NCBI GenBank assembly: GCA_965232165.1
Contig: CBDDOY010000001.1
Location: 1,426,001 to 1,490,000 of the forward strand
Source: UBA2779 sp965232165
GTDB lineage: Bacteria > Spirochaetota > Spirochaetia > DSM-2461
Direction of reading: 5' to 3'
Length of the DNA stretch: 64,000 nucleotides
Within the stretch, counting starts at the first letter, position 1. Each line of letters begins with the position of its first letter. The position numbers and the translations under genes were made by a program. The notes under the pieces are model-generated. The model saw nothing but the letters and a program-made list of their open reading frames with translations, did not search any database and was not told the origin of the DNA. Positions 18,972 to 29,154 of the stretch are shown here, one piece after another.

Positions 18972-20372
18972 GAGATATAATCAAAAGTTGTGGATGGGGT
19001 AAAAAAAGAGCAAATCCTTCTGTAAAATAATTGGTAATAAAGCCAAACAGAAAGGAGATGCTCTATGGAAGAGTTTACAACAAACGGAAATGATTCGGAA
19101 GTGCTGAAAAGCGAAACAGAATCGGTTTTGGATCAGGTTTTGCGAGAGGGAGCCAGAAAGATGCTTATTCATGCCCTGGAGTTAGAAGTGGAAGACTACA
19201 TCAATGCCCATAAACATGAGCGTGATCAGAATAATCAGCGCAAGGTTGTACGCAATGGTTACCACGCCCAACGAAAAATTGTGACAGGGGCTGGTCAAAT
19301 GCAAATCAAGGTTCCAAGAGTGGATGACAGGAAATTAAAGAGCAAGCGAGAGGATCGCTTCACCAGTGCCATACTGCCAACCTATATGCGCAGAACTCCC
19401 AGTATCGACAACCTTGTTCCGGCGCTGTACCTCAGTGGTGTGTCCACATCTGCTTTCCAGACAGCTCTTGCCTCGATTCTGGGTGAAGGTATTGCCGGAC
19501 TGTCGGCGACGAACATAGTCCGCTTGAAAAGGTTCTGGGAAGATGAGTTTCTTCAGTGGGAGAAACGTGATTTGAAAGCTAAGGAATACGCCTACATCTG
19601 GGTGGACGGCATCTACTTCAATGTAAGGCTTGATGATCAAAGGAGCTGCATTCTTGTAATCATGGGAGCTGACAGGGATGGGAAGAAGGAACTTCTAGCC
19701 GTCAGTGACGGATACAGGGAAAGCTCACAAAGCTGGAGGGAGATACTGCTCCAACTGAAAGCCCGGGGTCTCACCACCGCCCCCAGGCTGGCCATTGGGG
19801 ATGGTGCGCTGGGTTTCTGGAATGCCCTGGATGAAATCTTTCCCGAAACAAAAAAACAGCGTTGCTGGGTGCACAAGACAGCGAATGTGTTAAACAAAAT
19901 GCCCAGGAATATCCAGGGCAAGGCCAAGTCAATGATTCATGAAATGTATATGGCAGATACCGAGCAGAATGCTCTTAAAGCCTATGACTTATTCATTGAT
20001 TCCTTTCAGGCTAAATACCCCAGGGCCACCCAGTGTCTGGAAAAGGACAGGGAGAAGCTGTTCACGTTCTACAAATTTCCGGCGATGCACTGGACTCACA
20101 TCAGGACGACCAACCCGATTGAGTCAACCTTTGCTACTGTCCGCCTTAGAACGAAGAGAACCAGGGGCTGTGGTTCAAGGGTGGCAACATTAAGTATGGT
20201 TTGGAAGCTCTGCCTGGAGGCTGAAAAGAACTGGCGAAAGCTACGTGGATACAAGCTAATCCCCAGGGTTATTGAGGGTGTGTTTTGTAAAGATGGAGTC
20301 TTCAAGGAAGAGGCCGCGTGAAAAAAATGAAGGATTTGAAATTTTCTCATCCACAACTATTGACAATAACTC
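18972..20372 (+). mobile_element. IS256-family insertion sequence, copy 1
   Basis: 1401 bases with imperfect inverted ends (GAGATATAATCAAAAGTTGT and, at right, the complement of GAGTTATTGTCAATAGTTGT). It is flanked by a perfect 9-base target duplication, AGCCGATTA, at 18963-18971 and 20373-20381. Copies at 35101 and 44585 have the same length. Confidence 0.97.
19065..20321 (+). CDS. IS256-family (Mutator-type) transposase
   Basis: 418 residues, the usual family length. The DDE residues can be placed in YIWVDGIYFNV (first Asp), LAIGDGALGFWNAL (second Asp) and NPIESTFATVRLRTKR (Glu). An AAGGAG site precedes the ATG. It is identical in protein sequence to the copy at 44636 and differs from the copy at 35194 by one Arg/Lys change. 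It is intact and probably active. Confidence 0.97.
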   Translation: MEEFTTNGNDSEVLKSETESVLDQVLREGARKMLIHALELEVEDYINAHKHERDQNNQRKVVRNGYHAQRKIVTGAGQMQIKVPRVDDRKLKSKREDRFTSAILPTYMRRTPSIDNLVPALYLSGVSTSAFQTALASILGEGIAGLSATNIVRLKRFWEDEFLQWEKRDLKAKEYAYIWVDGIYFNVRLDDQRSCILVIMGADRDGKKELLAVSDGYRESSQSWREILLQLKARGLTTAPRLAIGDGALGFWNALDEIFPETKKQRCWVHKTANVLNKMPRNIQGKAKSMIHEMYMADTEQNALKAYDLFIDSFQAKYPRATQCLEKDREKLFTFYKFPAMHWTHIRTTNPIESTFATVRLRTKRTRGCGSRVATLSMVWKLCLEAEKNWRKLRGYKLIPRVIEGVFCKDGVFKEEAA

Positions 20373-20973
20373 AGCCGATTATTGGAAGAGCCTCTTATAG
20401 CGTTATACTATCGTTTGCCGATGTATCAGGATAATTACATATCAATGCTGAAAATCTTAAAGACACAAGGAACTTTCTTGGAGTAATATAAGTATACGGG
20501 ACTAGGATATGAAGAGGAATGGGATTAGACTGAAGTTTTTATCGTAAGACTACCTTATCTCCATACGGGGAGATCACTTATCTAATTACCTGTCGAAGTC
20601 TCACCTGCATGGTAACTTTCCCAAGGCGACTTTCAAATGGAAAATCTAATTCCAGATTATGACTCCCCCTGCAAAGAATACTGTTTTCAGAAAACTTCTT
20701 GCTCTATACTGCTCCAAATCCATCTGAAAGAAGTAAATTAAACACCCTAGGGAGCGATTTCCAATCTCAGAGGGTTGCCCCCTACTTATTTCCTGCATTA
20801 ATTGGTATTATTGCCATGAATCGGATATAAATAGCGACTACTTGGCTTCATTTGGATGGTCAAAACTTATTTCCGAACAAGAATACTTTTCTACTGTGGG
20901 GAATAGAATATATACCCATAGGAAAGTCTGATAAGTCGAATAATTATCGTTAGCGTGATACTATTAATTGCCA
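20373..20973. other. 600-base stretch without recognisable genes
   Basis: Many stops in all frames. It was probably contiguous with the sequence left of the IS256 copy before insertion. Nothing in it could be matched to a family, repeat or RNA. Confidence 0.5.
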
Positions 20974-21882
20974 CTACTCTAATAACTCAAGAGTAAAAGC
21001 TTCACTTCGAGAACGAGAATCATAAGTAGAAGAAGAGCCTACATACTGTTCACCGTCTGTTAATACAACAACGACTTTTGCTATATCGTTGAAGCTGTAA
21101 TTGTCGGTAAATCTGATATAGGAATCAGAATCAGAAAATTCAACTGTATTAGAGTCATTGATTATCAATCCGTTCCCCTCATTTAAGTAAGGTGGATTAT
21201 CTCCTGTCTTAAAATCCTTAAAATAACCCATTGTTCCTATAAAATAGTGATTGCTATTATAAAACACAAGTTCACCGCTGTATACCAGATTGTCATCATT
21301 TATGCTGAATTGGATTACAGCAGTTTGTTGGGTTTTGTCAATCCGACCTTTCTCAATTTGAGCTCTTGTAACTGTTTGAATATACTTGTCATCGGTAGAG
21401 CCTTTGTAGTCCTCATTGTAGACTTTCTCATAAACACCAGTTTCGGTTGACCCGGGATGCGGCATGCCGAAATCATATTTTGCTTCATAGCCACTTCTTA
21501 GTTTTACCTTAAATACAGACATTCCAACAGGCATAACACTTCCATTTGAGGAATAGTGAGTTGAATAAACCAGTATTGAGTCTATACGGTGGTTTGTCGA
21601 ATCAATCGAATAATCATCTCCTGATAAATTCCAATATCTATTATCAATAGAAATTTCTACTTACTCAACATCGTTTGAGGAAATATAATCACCGCTATAT
21701 CCAATTGAAAGACTATAAAAAAGAGTTGCATTTGTAGTAGATGATGACCAATATTTTTTGTCTATATTTTCGATTATCCAGCCAATCCTGATTATTTCAA
21801 TTTGTTTGTCAATGCTATTGACACTACAAGATATTAGTATCAGCACTATAACCAATATGGGAATAATTTTCTTCATCATCAA
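20974..21882 (-). pseudogene. Lipoprotein gene interrupted by one in-frame TAA
   Basis: The leader MKKIIPILVIVLILISC ends in a lipobox Cys, and CAAGGAG precedes the start codons. The frame is open for 303 codons except for a TAA at 21661-21663 (SNDVE-stop-VEISIDNRYW). The downstream part keeps the same frame and ordinary composition up to the natural stop at 20974. The product is beta-rich and low in charge (GYSGDY, TDNYSFNDIAKVVVVLTDG) and belongs to no family I recognise. Either a recent nonsense mutation, or two short products if a downstream start is used. Confidence 0.65.
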
Positions 21883-22010
21883 AAAACTCCTTGTCGGGCA
21901 CCTCTAAGAAACACCTCTGTGCCCTCTGTAACCTTACACTATCTCCCGAATTAAGCCGTTGTGCAGCCCCAAAAATTGCTTTTCTTCATTTTTTTTCCGA
22001 TTTATGTTTT

Positions 22011-22173
22011 GGGCACCTCTAAAAAACCCATTTAGTTCTTGACTCGATCTTTTCCGCCGCTACTGCGTTGTCAAAATACTCAACTAAGCCCAGCTACGCC
22101 CTTAGCTTTTGCCGCCTTGTATCGACAAAAAATTTCTTCGTCAATTTCCTAAAGCTGTTTTTTTGAGGTGCCC
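22011..22173. repeat. MITE-like element, copy A
   Basis: 163 bases with inverted ends GGGCACCTCTAAAAAACC and TTTTTTTGAGGTGCCC. Its inner part (GCCGCCTTGTATCGACAAAA, TCTTCGTCAATTTCCTAAAG) matches copies B-E. No target duplication is visible (left TTTT, right TGAT). It may have replaced the 5' part of the gene fragment that follows. Confidence 0.8.
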
Positions 22174-22387
22174 TGATGAAATTGTTCGGAATGCCGCAGA
22201 GGTGAATACTCTCGACGGATTCAGTTATGTATTCAACAAGAAGATAGAGGGCCCGTTTGTGGACCGAATGGAACAGAATGAGGCCCTTACTTCCAGGTTC
22301 CTGAACGATGAAAATTTCAAAAAGGTTATTTCCGAATTTCTGATGAAACAGGTTTATGAAAACATCAGCGAGGAGGTTGGGGGCTGA
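22174..22387 (+). pseudogene. C-terminal scrap of a helicase/HsdR-like restriction subunit
   Basis: Some 70 codons open right after the MITE end: DEIVRNAAEVNTLDGFSYVF, FVDRMEQNEALTSRFLND, then FLMKQVYENI and a stop. The RM-x-QN...RFL-D...VY-x-x-I pattern resembles the C-termini of type I/III restriction helicase subunits. The rest of the gene is absent. Identification is by pattern memory only, so moderate to low confidence. Confidence 0.35.
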
Positions 22388-22487
22388 TCACATTCCAAAT
22401 GAAATAAAGTTCACCCTAATTGGCTCCTGTATTAGGATCTCCTCGATTCCAAAGAAACCCGCAGTATACCAACTTACCCCCTTAGTT

Positions 22488-25400
22488 TTATCCCGCCCCC
22501 TTTTGCAACTGATCAATCACCGATTCGACAAAGTTTTTAATGCGCTCATCCCGGGTTTGAGGCTCCTTCTCGTATAGCAATAGAGAACCCTCAAACTTAC
22601 CAGGACTGCCCTGAATGGAACCGAGATGCTTTTCCCAATGGCAGACTTTTAGCACCAATGGATGTATCCGATAGTATTCCCCCTTTTTTTTCTTTTTCTC
22701 ATAAGTCTCTTTGGCGATGGTTATCTCGTTGACACAGTATTCATTCTTCAGATAAAGGCCGCTAAGGAGAAATATCACGGCATCGGCCTGTTTTATCTCA
22801 TTGACTATCAGCGGATCCCATTCCTCGCCATTTTTTATTTCTTCGTCTGTAAGATATTCAAAATTGAGTGCATCTGGAACATACCGTAACTGCTCTAACG
22901 ATGAAGTAACCTCATCAAGAATCTCTTTTTCCTCTTTTTTATATCCCACAAAAACTTTGCGCTTGCGGTTTGATTCGGGTATGGCCTGCAGCGGTCTGAC
23001 CTCTTCCGTCTCTTCCCTCTTTTTCCATAACCTACCAGTAATGGAGTAGTTCTTTATTCCTGACTTATCCAATATGCCCTGTATACTCTGGAAGACCGGA
23101 TCCAGAAACTGCTGTAATGCAGGGCCGGAACTTCCCTTGGCCCGTACCATTATTTTCCCGCTCTGCCGGTATTCTCCCAAGCCGGTGATAAAGTGCACCT
23201 GGATACGGCTACCCTCAAAATCCAGGTGTAGTCCATCCCGAAAATAGCTTACATCATCCCTCCACACTGCACCGGCATGTGCCAGCCAGGCATTGATGAC
23301 GCCCCTGTGCAGAAAGGGACAGTCAATAACCGATTCATTGAGTTCTCCGGGATATTTATTGAAGGCATCTTCCCCTTGATGACTTTCTTCAAGGCCCTGG
23401 CCCAGTTCGGGAAGGCAGTAGGTTTTCTCATCTAGTGGAGTATCGTCTTCTGTTAATTCAAGGGCGACCGCACAGGATTCCATCATGGACAGAAAGAGTT
23501 CGATCTCATCCTCTGTATGCTGGGGCCAGATTTTGTGAGTTAACATTGCGTCGAATTTTCCAGAATGTTTTTTGATGAGTTCTATCCATGGCTCTTCTCG
23601 GTCAAACAATGTGTAGACGGCATCCAGCATCCACTGCTGATCCAATATAATCCTGTCCCCGAACAGGGAAGACTGGTGAAACAATTCCCCGCTCCCATGC
23701 AGATACTGCAACAGGGTTTTGGGAGCCAGGCACTGTGTTTTTTTCTTAAAGGTGTCCCAATCGATTGTTTTTTCCCTCTTTCGAAGTTTACTGAGTGAAT
23801 CTATAGAGTCAAGCCATGACTTGGGCAGGGGGCATTTGCTCAGGCTGAGTGTCTCTTGCAACGAACTCCGGACTTTATCGAGACGGGGCTTCAGGGAGAT
23901 ACCCTCGTCAAAAACATCAGGGATGGTTATTTTGTCCAGAAGGCGGCCCTTCAGTTTTTTTGCCTTATCCCAGGGATCTTCCCCGGCGCATTCTTCGGGA
24001 GCGATTTCTATGGGGAGGATGCAGGCGTGGGGAGAGGTGGTTCTGATCATGTCCATCCAGTAGGATAGGGATTTGTTTTCCCATTCCCATCCCAGGCCGT
24101 CCTCCTGTACTGCCGGTTCTTCCCGGCGGTAACAGAGCAGAATGCCATCTACGGATTTCATGAATACTTGGTGGGTGGCCAGGTACAGGTCTTGTCCGCC
24201 AAAATCCCAGAATCTTATCCGGGTGTTGTCGATGTCTATGTCGAAAATATTTATCCCGTGGGTGGATTTCTCGTCCTTCAGGGGTTTCTTCTTATCCAAA
24301 ACCTTTAACAAGGTGGTTTTTCCCGTTCTGCCGTTGCCCAGGATCAGCCATTTTCTAATGCTGTTCTCGGCCTTGCCCCTCTTTAATTCATCAAAGTAGT
24401 CCTTCGCCGCGGGGAGGCAGTTGCCAGAATGAGAATCCCCAAGCAGTTCTACAGGGAAATCCTCTATGGGATTGTCATATAGGCTAAGCTCTTCAAGATG
24501 AAGCAGGAAACGGGGGAATTCCTTGATTTTACACTTTGAAAGGGCTGCCTTCGACAGTGCACGTAGACCCGAAAGAGCCGACAGGTCTGAGAGGTTTTCG
24601 CAGTCTGAGGCATCTAGTTGTTCCAGGGCGGCCATGTTCTGGAGACCGTTGAGGTTTTTCAGGTGGGGGCTGCGCCTTACGCTGATACTCTTAATGCCGG
24701 TGAGCCCCGAAAGAGCCGACAGGTCTGAGAGGTTTTCGCAGTCTGAGGCATATAGTTCTTCCAGGGCGGCCAGGTTCTGGAGACCGTTGAGGTTTTTCAG
24801 GTGGGGGTTTTGGCTTATATCGATATCCTTAATTCCGGTGAGCCCCGAAAGAGCCGACAGGTCTGAGAGGTTTTCGCAGTCTGAGGCATCTAGTTTTTCC
24901 AGGGCGGCCAGGTTCTGGAGACCGTCGAGGTTTTTCAGGTGGGGGCTGCTGCTTATATCGATATGCTTAATGCCGGTGAGCCCCGAAAGAGCCGACAGGT
25001 CTGAGAGGTTTTCGCAGTCCCAGGCACTTAGTTTTTCCAGGGCGGCCAGGTACTGGAGACCGTTGAGGTTTTTCAGGTGGGGGCTGCTGCTTATATCGAT
25101 ATGCTTAATGCCGGTGAGCCCCGAAAGAGCCGACAGGTCTGAGAGGTTTTCGCAGTATGAGGCATCTAGTTCTTCCAGGGCGGCCATGTTCTGGAGACCG
25201 TTGAGGTTTTTCAGGTGGGGGCTGCGCCTTACGCTGATACTCTTAATTCCGGTGAGCCCCGAAAGAGCCGACAGGTCTGAGAGGTTTTCGCAGTATGAGG
25301 CATCTAGTTCTTCCAGGGCGGCCAGGTTCTGGAGACCGTCGAGGTTTTTCAGGTGGGGGCTGCTGCTTATATCGATATGCTTAATGCCGGTGAGCCCCGA

Positions 25401-26642
25401 AAGAGCCGACAGGTCTGAGAGGTTTTCGCAGTGTGAGGCATCTAGTTTTTCCAGGGCGGCCATGTTCTGGAGACCGTTGAGGTTTTTCAGGTGGGGGCTG
25501 CTGCTTATATCGATATGCTTAATGCCGGTGAGCTCCGAAAGAGCCGACAGGTCTGTGAGGTTTTCGCAGTGTGAGGCATCTAGTTTTTCCAGGGCGGCCA
25601 AGTTCTGGAGGTCGTTGAGGTTTTTCAGGTGGGGGTTTTGGCTTATATCGATATCCTTAATTCCGGTGAGCCCCGAAAGAGCCGACAGGTCTGAGAGGTT
25701 TTCGCAGTCTGAGGCATATAGTTTTTCCAGGGCGGCCAGGTACTGGAGACAGTTGAGGTTTTTCAGGTGGGGGCTGCGGCTTAAGTTGATATGCTTAATG
25801 CCGGTGAGCCCCGAAAGAGCCGACAGGTCTGAGAGGTTTTCGCAGTCTGAGGCATATAGTTTTTCCAGGGCGGCCAGGTACTGGAGACAGTTGAGGTTTT
25901 TCAGGTGGGGGCTGCGGCTTAAGTTGATATGCTTAATGCCGGTGAGCCCCGAAAGAGCCGACAGGTCTGAGAGGTTTTTGCAGCCTGAGGCATCTAGTTT
26001 TTCTAGGGCGGCCAGGTTCTGGAGACAGTTGAGGTTTTTCAAGTGGGGGCTGCTGCTTATATCGATATGCTTAATGCCGGTGAGACCCGAAAGAGCCGAC
26101 AGGTCTGAGAGGTTTTCGCAGTCTGAGGCATATAGTTTTTCCAGGGCGGCCAGGTTCTGGAGAACGTTGAGGTTTTTCAGGTGGGGGCTGTGCCTTAAGT
26201 TGATATCCTTAATGCCGGTGAGCCCCGAAAGAGCCGACAGGTCTGAGAGGTTTTCGCAGAATGAGGCATATAGTTGTTCCAGGGCGGCCATGTTCTGGAG
26301 ACCGTTGAGGTTTTTCAGGTGGGGGCTGGAAGTTATTCTTAGTGTTTTAAGACCCTTGAGTTTGGAAAACACGGAGAAATCACGGAGGTTTTTACACCGA
26401 TCTAGCTCTAAACACTCAAGGTTTTTCAGGTTAACAAGTTGCGTAATGGTTTCTAACTTCTTATTACTATTAAATGAACTATATTCTATAGTAAGACTCT
26501 TAAGATGCGTCAGTTTTCCTATTGCATCGGGAAGCCCTTCAATGGCTAAATCTTTTATTTTTAATGACGTTTCTCCTGTTCGCAGGCAGTCTTCAATCAG
26601 CCTTTCAGCTTCGATATAATCTTTATCGTTTATATCCTGCAT
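22488..26642 (-). CDS. LRR-Roc-COR-TIR (Roco) protein, copy 1
   Basis: About 1384 residues. A short helical N-terminus precedes some 13 tandem 46-residue units, each two leucine-rich repeats (pattern LTGIKHIDISSSPHLKNLNG then LAALEKLDAS-D-CENLSDL). A Roc GTPase follows, with P-loop GNGRTGKTTLLK near residue 770, FWDFGGQDLY near 810 and no canonical N/TKxD motif. A COR domain spans about 920-1080 (LLQYLHGSGELFHQ, LDQQWMLDAVYTLF). The last ~155 residues are TIR-like (KVFVGYKKEEKEI, IKNGEEWDP, ADAVIFLLS, YCVNEI with the Glu that is catalytic in TIR NADases). The ATG at 26642 has AGAGG upstream; an in-frame TTG at 26672 has none. It probably senses something through the LRR array and signals through TIR. 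A defence role is inferred. Confidence 0.85.
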   Translation of the reverse strand: MQDINDKDYIEAERLIEDCLRTGETSLKIKDLAIEGLPDAIGKLTHLKSLTIEYSSFNSNKKLETITQLVNLKNLECLELDRCKNLRDFSVFSKLKGLKTLRITSSPHLKNLNGLQNMAALEQLYASFCENLSDLSALSGLTGIKDINLRHSPHLKNLNVLQNLAALEKLYASDCENLSDLSALSGLTGIKHIDISSSPHLKNLNCLQNLAALEKLDASGCKNLSDLSALSGLTGIKHINLSRSPHLKNLNCLQYLAALEKLYASDCENLSDLSALSGLTGIKHINLSRSPHLKNLNCLQYLAALEKLYASDCENLSDLSALSGLTGIKDIDISQNPHLKNLNDLQNLAALEKLDASHCENLTDLSALSELTGIKHIDISSSPHLKNLNGLQNMAALEKLDASHCENLSDLSALSGLTGIKHIDISSSPHLKNLDGLQNLAALEELDASYCENLSDLSALSGLTGIKSISVRRSPHLKNLNGLQNMAALEELDASYCENLSDLSALSGLTGIKHIDISSSPHLKNLNGLQYLAALEKLSAWDCENLSDLSALSGLTGIKHIDISSSPHLKNLDGLQNLAALEKLDASDCENLSDLSALSGLTGIKDIDISQNPHLKNLNGLQNLAALEELYASDCENLSDLSALSGLTGIKSISVRRSPHLKNLNGLQNMAALEQLDASDCENLSDLSALSGLRALSKAALSKCKIKEFPRFLLHLEELSLYDNPIEDFPVELLGDSHSGNCLPAAKDYFDELKRGKAENSIRKWLILGNGRTGKTTLLKVLDKKKPLKDEKSTHGINIFDIDIDNTRIRFWDFGGQDLYLATHQVFMKSVDGILLCYRREEPAVQEDGLGWEWENKSLSYWMDMIRTTSPHACILPIEIAPEECAGEDPWDKAKKLKGRLLDKITIPDVFDEGISLKPRLDKVRSSLQETLSLSKCPLPKSWLDSIDSLSKLRKREKTIDWDTFKKKTQCLAPKTLLQYLHGSGELFHQSSLFGDRIILDQQWMLDAVYTLFDREEPWIELIKKHSGKFDAMLTHKIWPQHTEDEIELFLSMMESCAVALELTEDDTPLDEKTYCLPELGQGLEESHQGEDAFNKYPGELNESVIDCPFLHRGVINAWLAHAGAVWRDDVSYFRDGLHLDFEGSRIQVHFITGLGEYRQSGKIMVRAKGSSGPALQQFLDPVFQSIQGILDKSGIKNYSITGRLWKKREETEEVRPLQAIPESNRKRKVFVGYKKEEKEILDEVTSSLEQLRYVPDALNFEYLTDEEIKNGEEWDPLIVNEIKQADAVIFLLSGLYLKNEYCVNEITIAKETYEKKKKKGEYYRIHPLVLKVCHWEKHLGSIQGSPGKFEGSLLLYEKEPQTRDERIKNFVESVIDQLQKGAG
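24570..26330 (-). repeat. 138-bp tandem repeat array encoding LRR pairs
   Basis: About thirteen units, period 138 bases (46 codons), nearly identical at DNA level, for example CCCGAAAGAGCCGACAGGTC recurring in almost every unit. Variation is concentrated at a few codons in each unit. Related arrays lie at 31380-32332 and 34464-35000 in the second gene copy. Confidence 0.9.
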
Positions 26643-27213
26643 TCCGGGTATACCTCTATGGCCTAGCGGCAAGTTTTGTTAAAACCGCCTCGGATTAACG
26701 GGTGGCATTGCCACTGTAACAAGCGGGGCTTCTCTTAGTCAAGTATAGGGATAATGGAGATAGATGGGGTCTTTGTTTATTGTGCGGGATGGGTTTAGTC
26801 AATTAGCAGATATTCAGATTGTGCACTGGCGGTTTATCTTGCATGGTTTTTTTAGATCAGCGGTCTTTGCGAATCCTAGTGAAGTGATTTCCTCTCCCCT
26901 TGAGGCTCACAAGTTCATATACCTCCGCAGAGAAGACGTATGCGGCAAAGCACTGTTAAAAATTTTAACGGGTCAAAGCCGATATGATGATTTTATAACC
27001 ATCCGGGGGGGCAATGTTTTAAGAAAACCTTCTGATATTTTCAACATAGTCAGCAAAACCCCTCCTGCCGAATAGTTTCCTGCTCTCTGAAGGAAGCGCA
27101 ACTGTAATCCTTGCATCATATCGGTACAGTGGATATTATAAGTAGCAGGCACCGTCTGATCATCTGGCATGGTTCTAGGAGTCTGTAGCGCCATACGAGC
27201 CGAGGAACAAATT
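26643..27213. other. Upstream region of Roco copy 1; right edge of the large duplication
   Basis: 26643-26861 is nearly identical to 36722-36939 upstream of the second Roco copy, so it probably carries the gene's promoter. After GATCAGC the two diverge, marking the duplication boundary. A 103-codon plus-strand frame here (26764-27075) crosses the boundary and has no family resemblance, so I do not call it. No clear promoter boxes could be fixed. Confidence 0.5.
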
Positions 27214-29154
27214 ATGGGGTTCATTGACTTACAAAAGTTATCTGAAAGGGAAAGCGAACAGGTCGAATGGAAGGAAAATGTTGCCGACTTCGAGTCCGTC
27301 ATTAGAACCGCAGTTGCCTTCGCAAACGATTATTCCAATCTCGGCGGCGGTTATATCGTCTGCGGTGCAGAAGAAGGAAAGGACGAATATGGCTTCCAGA
27401 GACTCATTAGAACCGGGATGGTTGCCAAACGCTGCAAAGAAGTCGAAGGAAGATTGTTCTCCGATTTGAGAGAAAAGGTTGATCCTCCAATCGTTCCAAT
27501 TCTCGAAGAATTACCGGTCGATAACGAACGAAGAATATTGGTTTTCATAGTACCGGCATCAAAGCATGCCCACTCTTTTCGGGCGAGCGGAAAAGACAGT
27601 TCCAAATATTACATAAGAATAGGCAGGGAGACGAGGGAAGCAAGAAATGGATTGTACAGGGAACTCCTAGTACGTAAAAACGATATGGAACCGTGGGATA
27701 TACGGATCAACCCGAAGGGTAGTCCCGATAACATCGACTTGATGATCCTTGGTGAATATCTTCGAGAAATGAATGTCCGGGACCCCAACAAATCTGTCGA
27801 GGAATACCTATCCGAAGACCGTAGCATAAGCACTTTGGCCCCTTCTCTGATGGAGAAGGAACCCCTAACAAACACTCTGAAACCCAGAAATTTTACGCTC
27901 CTGATGTTCGGTAAAAATCCTGTGGAATTCTTTGGCGGGGCATATACGGTGTTTTCCATTTACCGTGGCAAGGATAGAAGTGAAGCCGCTGGTGAAAGGC
28001 ATGAAATTACGGGAAATGTGGTGCAGCAGGCACGGAAATGCATGGAGTTGCTGAATGCTGAGTCCTATACGGCATTTGATAAGGAGGATGACAAACCGAA
28101 TCAATTGAAGTATCCCGCCCGTGCTTTGCATGAAGCCGTCGTCAACTGCCTAGTACATCGGGACTACGAGAACAATCAACCTGCCAGAATTACGGTGTTC
28201 AACGATAGAATTGAAGTGTACTCTCCCGGGTCTTTGCCCACGGCGGTCGATAGATCCAAATTTCTTAAAGGGAAGACATCCCCCGTTTGGAGGAACCAAA
28301 GCCTGGCCTATTTCTTCAACAGACTTCAGCTCGCCCAAGCAGAAGGACAGGGCATACCTACCATTTTTCGCCTGATGGAGAAGGAAGGATGCCCAAAACC
28401 CACCGTTGATTTTGGAAGCGAAAGTTTGACCTTCTCGCTTCCAGCCCACCCTCGGCATGTTTTGATGAGGACATTGTATGATGTAGAGCAAGAAGTCATT
28501 CTGGGAGAATACGAGTTAGCCCATTCCAGATTATCGGGCATTTTGAAAAACGATCCCTACAATTCCAGAGCCATTGATTTATTCTGCACCGTATCCGATG
28601 CCCTCGACAAAGCGGATGCTGTTCTTGATTTTCTGAAAAACGGAAAGATTGATTTTGGGAAATTGAATTCCCAAACCATTGCTAAAATATCGGATTCCCT
28701 GTCATCGATTCCGGACGACGAGGAAGCGAAACAGAATGCAAATAGGTTAATGCATTATGCAAAGAAGATGTTCTTTGAGGAAAATCATATTGAGCGCTTT
28801 GTTATTAGTTTGAATAAATTGAGGCAATCCGAAGAACTCATTTCTTTCATCGACGACTTCATACGAAAGAATAGATCGTTTGCTAATAATGATGTGCTAC
28901 TGCAAAACCGAGCCCGAGCCAATATGGATATGGCTAAAAAATATATCGATACTGCTAAAAATCGCCAGGGGAAAATGAATGACCCAAAAATTCGTGCGAA
29001 AGTGTGGGAAAAAGCAAGAAATTACCTTAACACTGCGGAACAAGATTTGAACCTGGCCTTGGAGAATACGGCAAAGTCCTTAACCAGAGAATATCTGAAA
29101 AAAGACATGGATTTCTTGGGAATGCTGAAGGAAATAGTACAAAAATCAAGTTAA
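27214..29154 (+). CDS. Schlafen/AlbA_2-type ATP-binding protein
   Basis: 646 residues from the ATG at 27214 (GAGGAAC just upstream). The N-terminal AlbA_2/Schlafen domain shows EQVEWKEN and AVAFANDYSNLGGGYIVCG. The middle holds a C-terminal-type HATPase_c_4 module: LHEAVVNCLVHRDYENNQPA, then NDRIEVYSPGSLP. The last ~200 residues are helical and TPR-like. Such proteins are often called transcriptional regulators and are frequently found inside type I restriction loci and defence islands. It lies between the two Roco copies on the opposite strand and appears intact. Confidence 0.85.
   Translation: MGFIDLQKLSERESEQVEWKENVADFESVIRTAVAFANDYSNLGGGYIVCGAEEGKDEYGFQRLIRTGMVAKRCKEVEGRLFSDLREKVDPPIVPILEELPVDNERRILVFIVPASKHAHSFRASGKDSSKYYIRIGRETREARNGLYRELLVRKNDMEPWDIRINPKGSPDNIDLMILGEYLREMNVRDPNKSVEEYLSEDRSISTLAPSLMEKEPLTNTLKPRNFTLLMFGKNPVEFFGGAYTVFSIYRGKDRSEAAGERHEITGNVVQQARKCMELLNAESYTAFDKEDDKPNQLKYPARALHEAVVNCLVHRDYENNQPARITVFNDRIEVYSPGSLPTAVDRSKFLKGKTSPVWRNQSLAYFFNRLQLAQAEGQGIPTIFRLMEKEGCPKPTVDFGSESLTFSLPAHPRHVLMRTLYDVEQEVILGEYELAHSRLSGILKNDPYNSRAIDLFCTVSDALDKADAVLDFLKNGKIDFGKLNSQTIAKISDSLSSIPDDEEAKQNANRLMHYAKKMFFEENHIERFVISLNKLRQSEELISFIDDFIRKNRSFANNDVLLQNRARANMDMAKKYIDTAKNRQGKMNDPKIRAKVWEKARNYLNTAEQDLNLALENTAKSLTREYLKKDMDFLGMLKEIVQKSS

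Noticed and set aside
24523..26619. Long plus-strand frame of ~700 codons with repeats like PERADRSERFSQSEA
   Set aside because: It is the antisense shadow of the 138-bp LRR repeats; the same shadow appears at 31333-32349 and 34443-35102. The minus strand has clear LRR, Roc, COR and TIR domains.
26764..27075. 103-codon plus-strand frame
   Set aside because: It crosses the boundary of the Roco duplication, has no ribosome site or family resemblance, and its first third is upstream DNA of the Roco gene.
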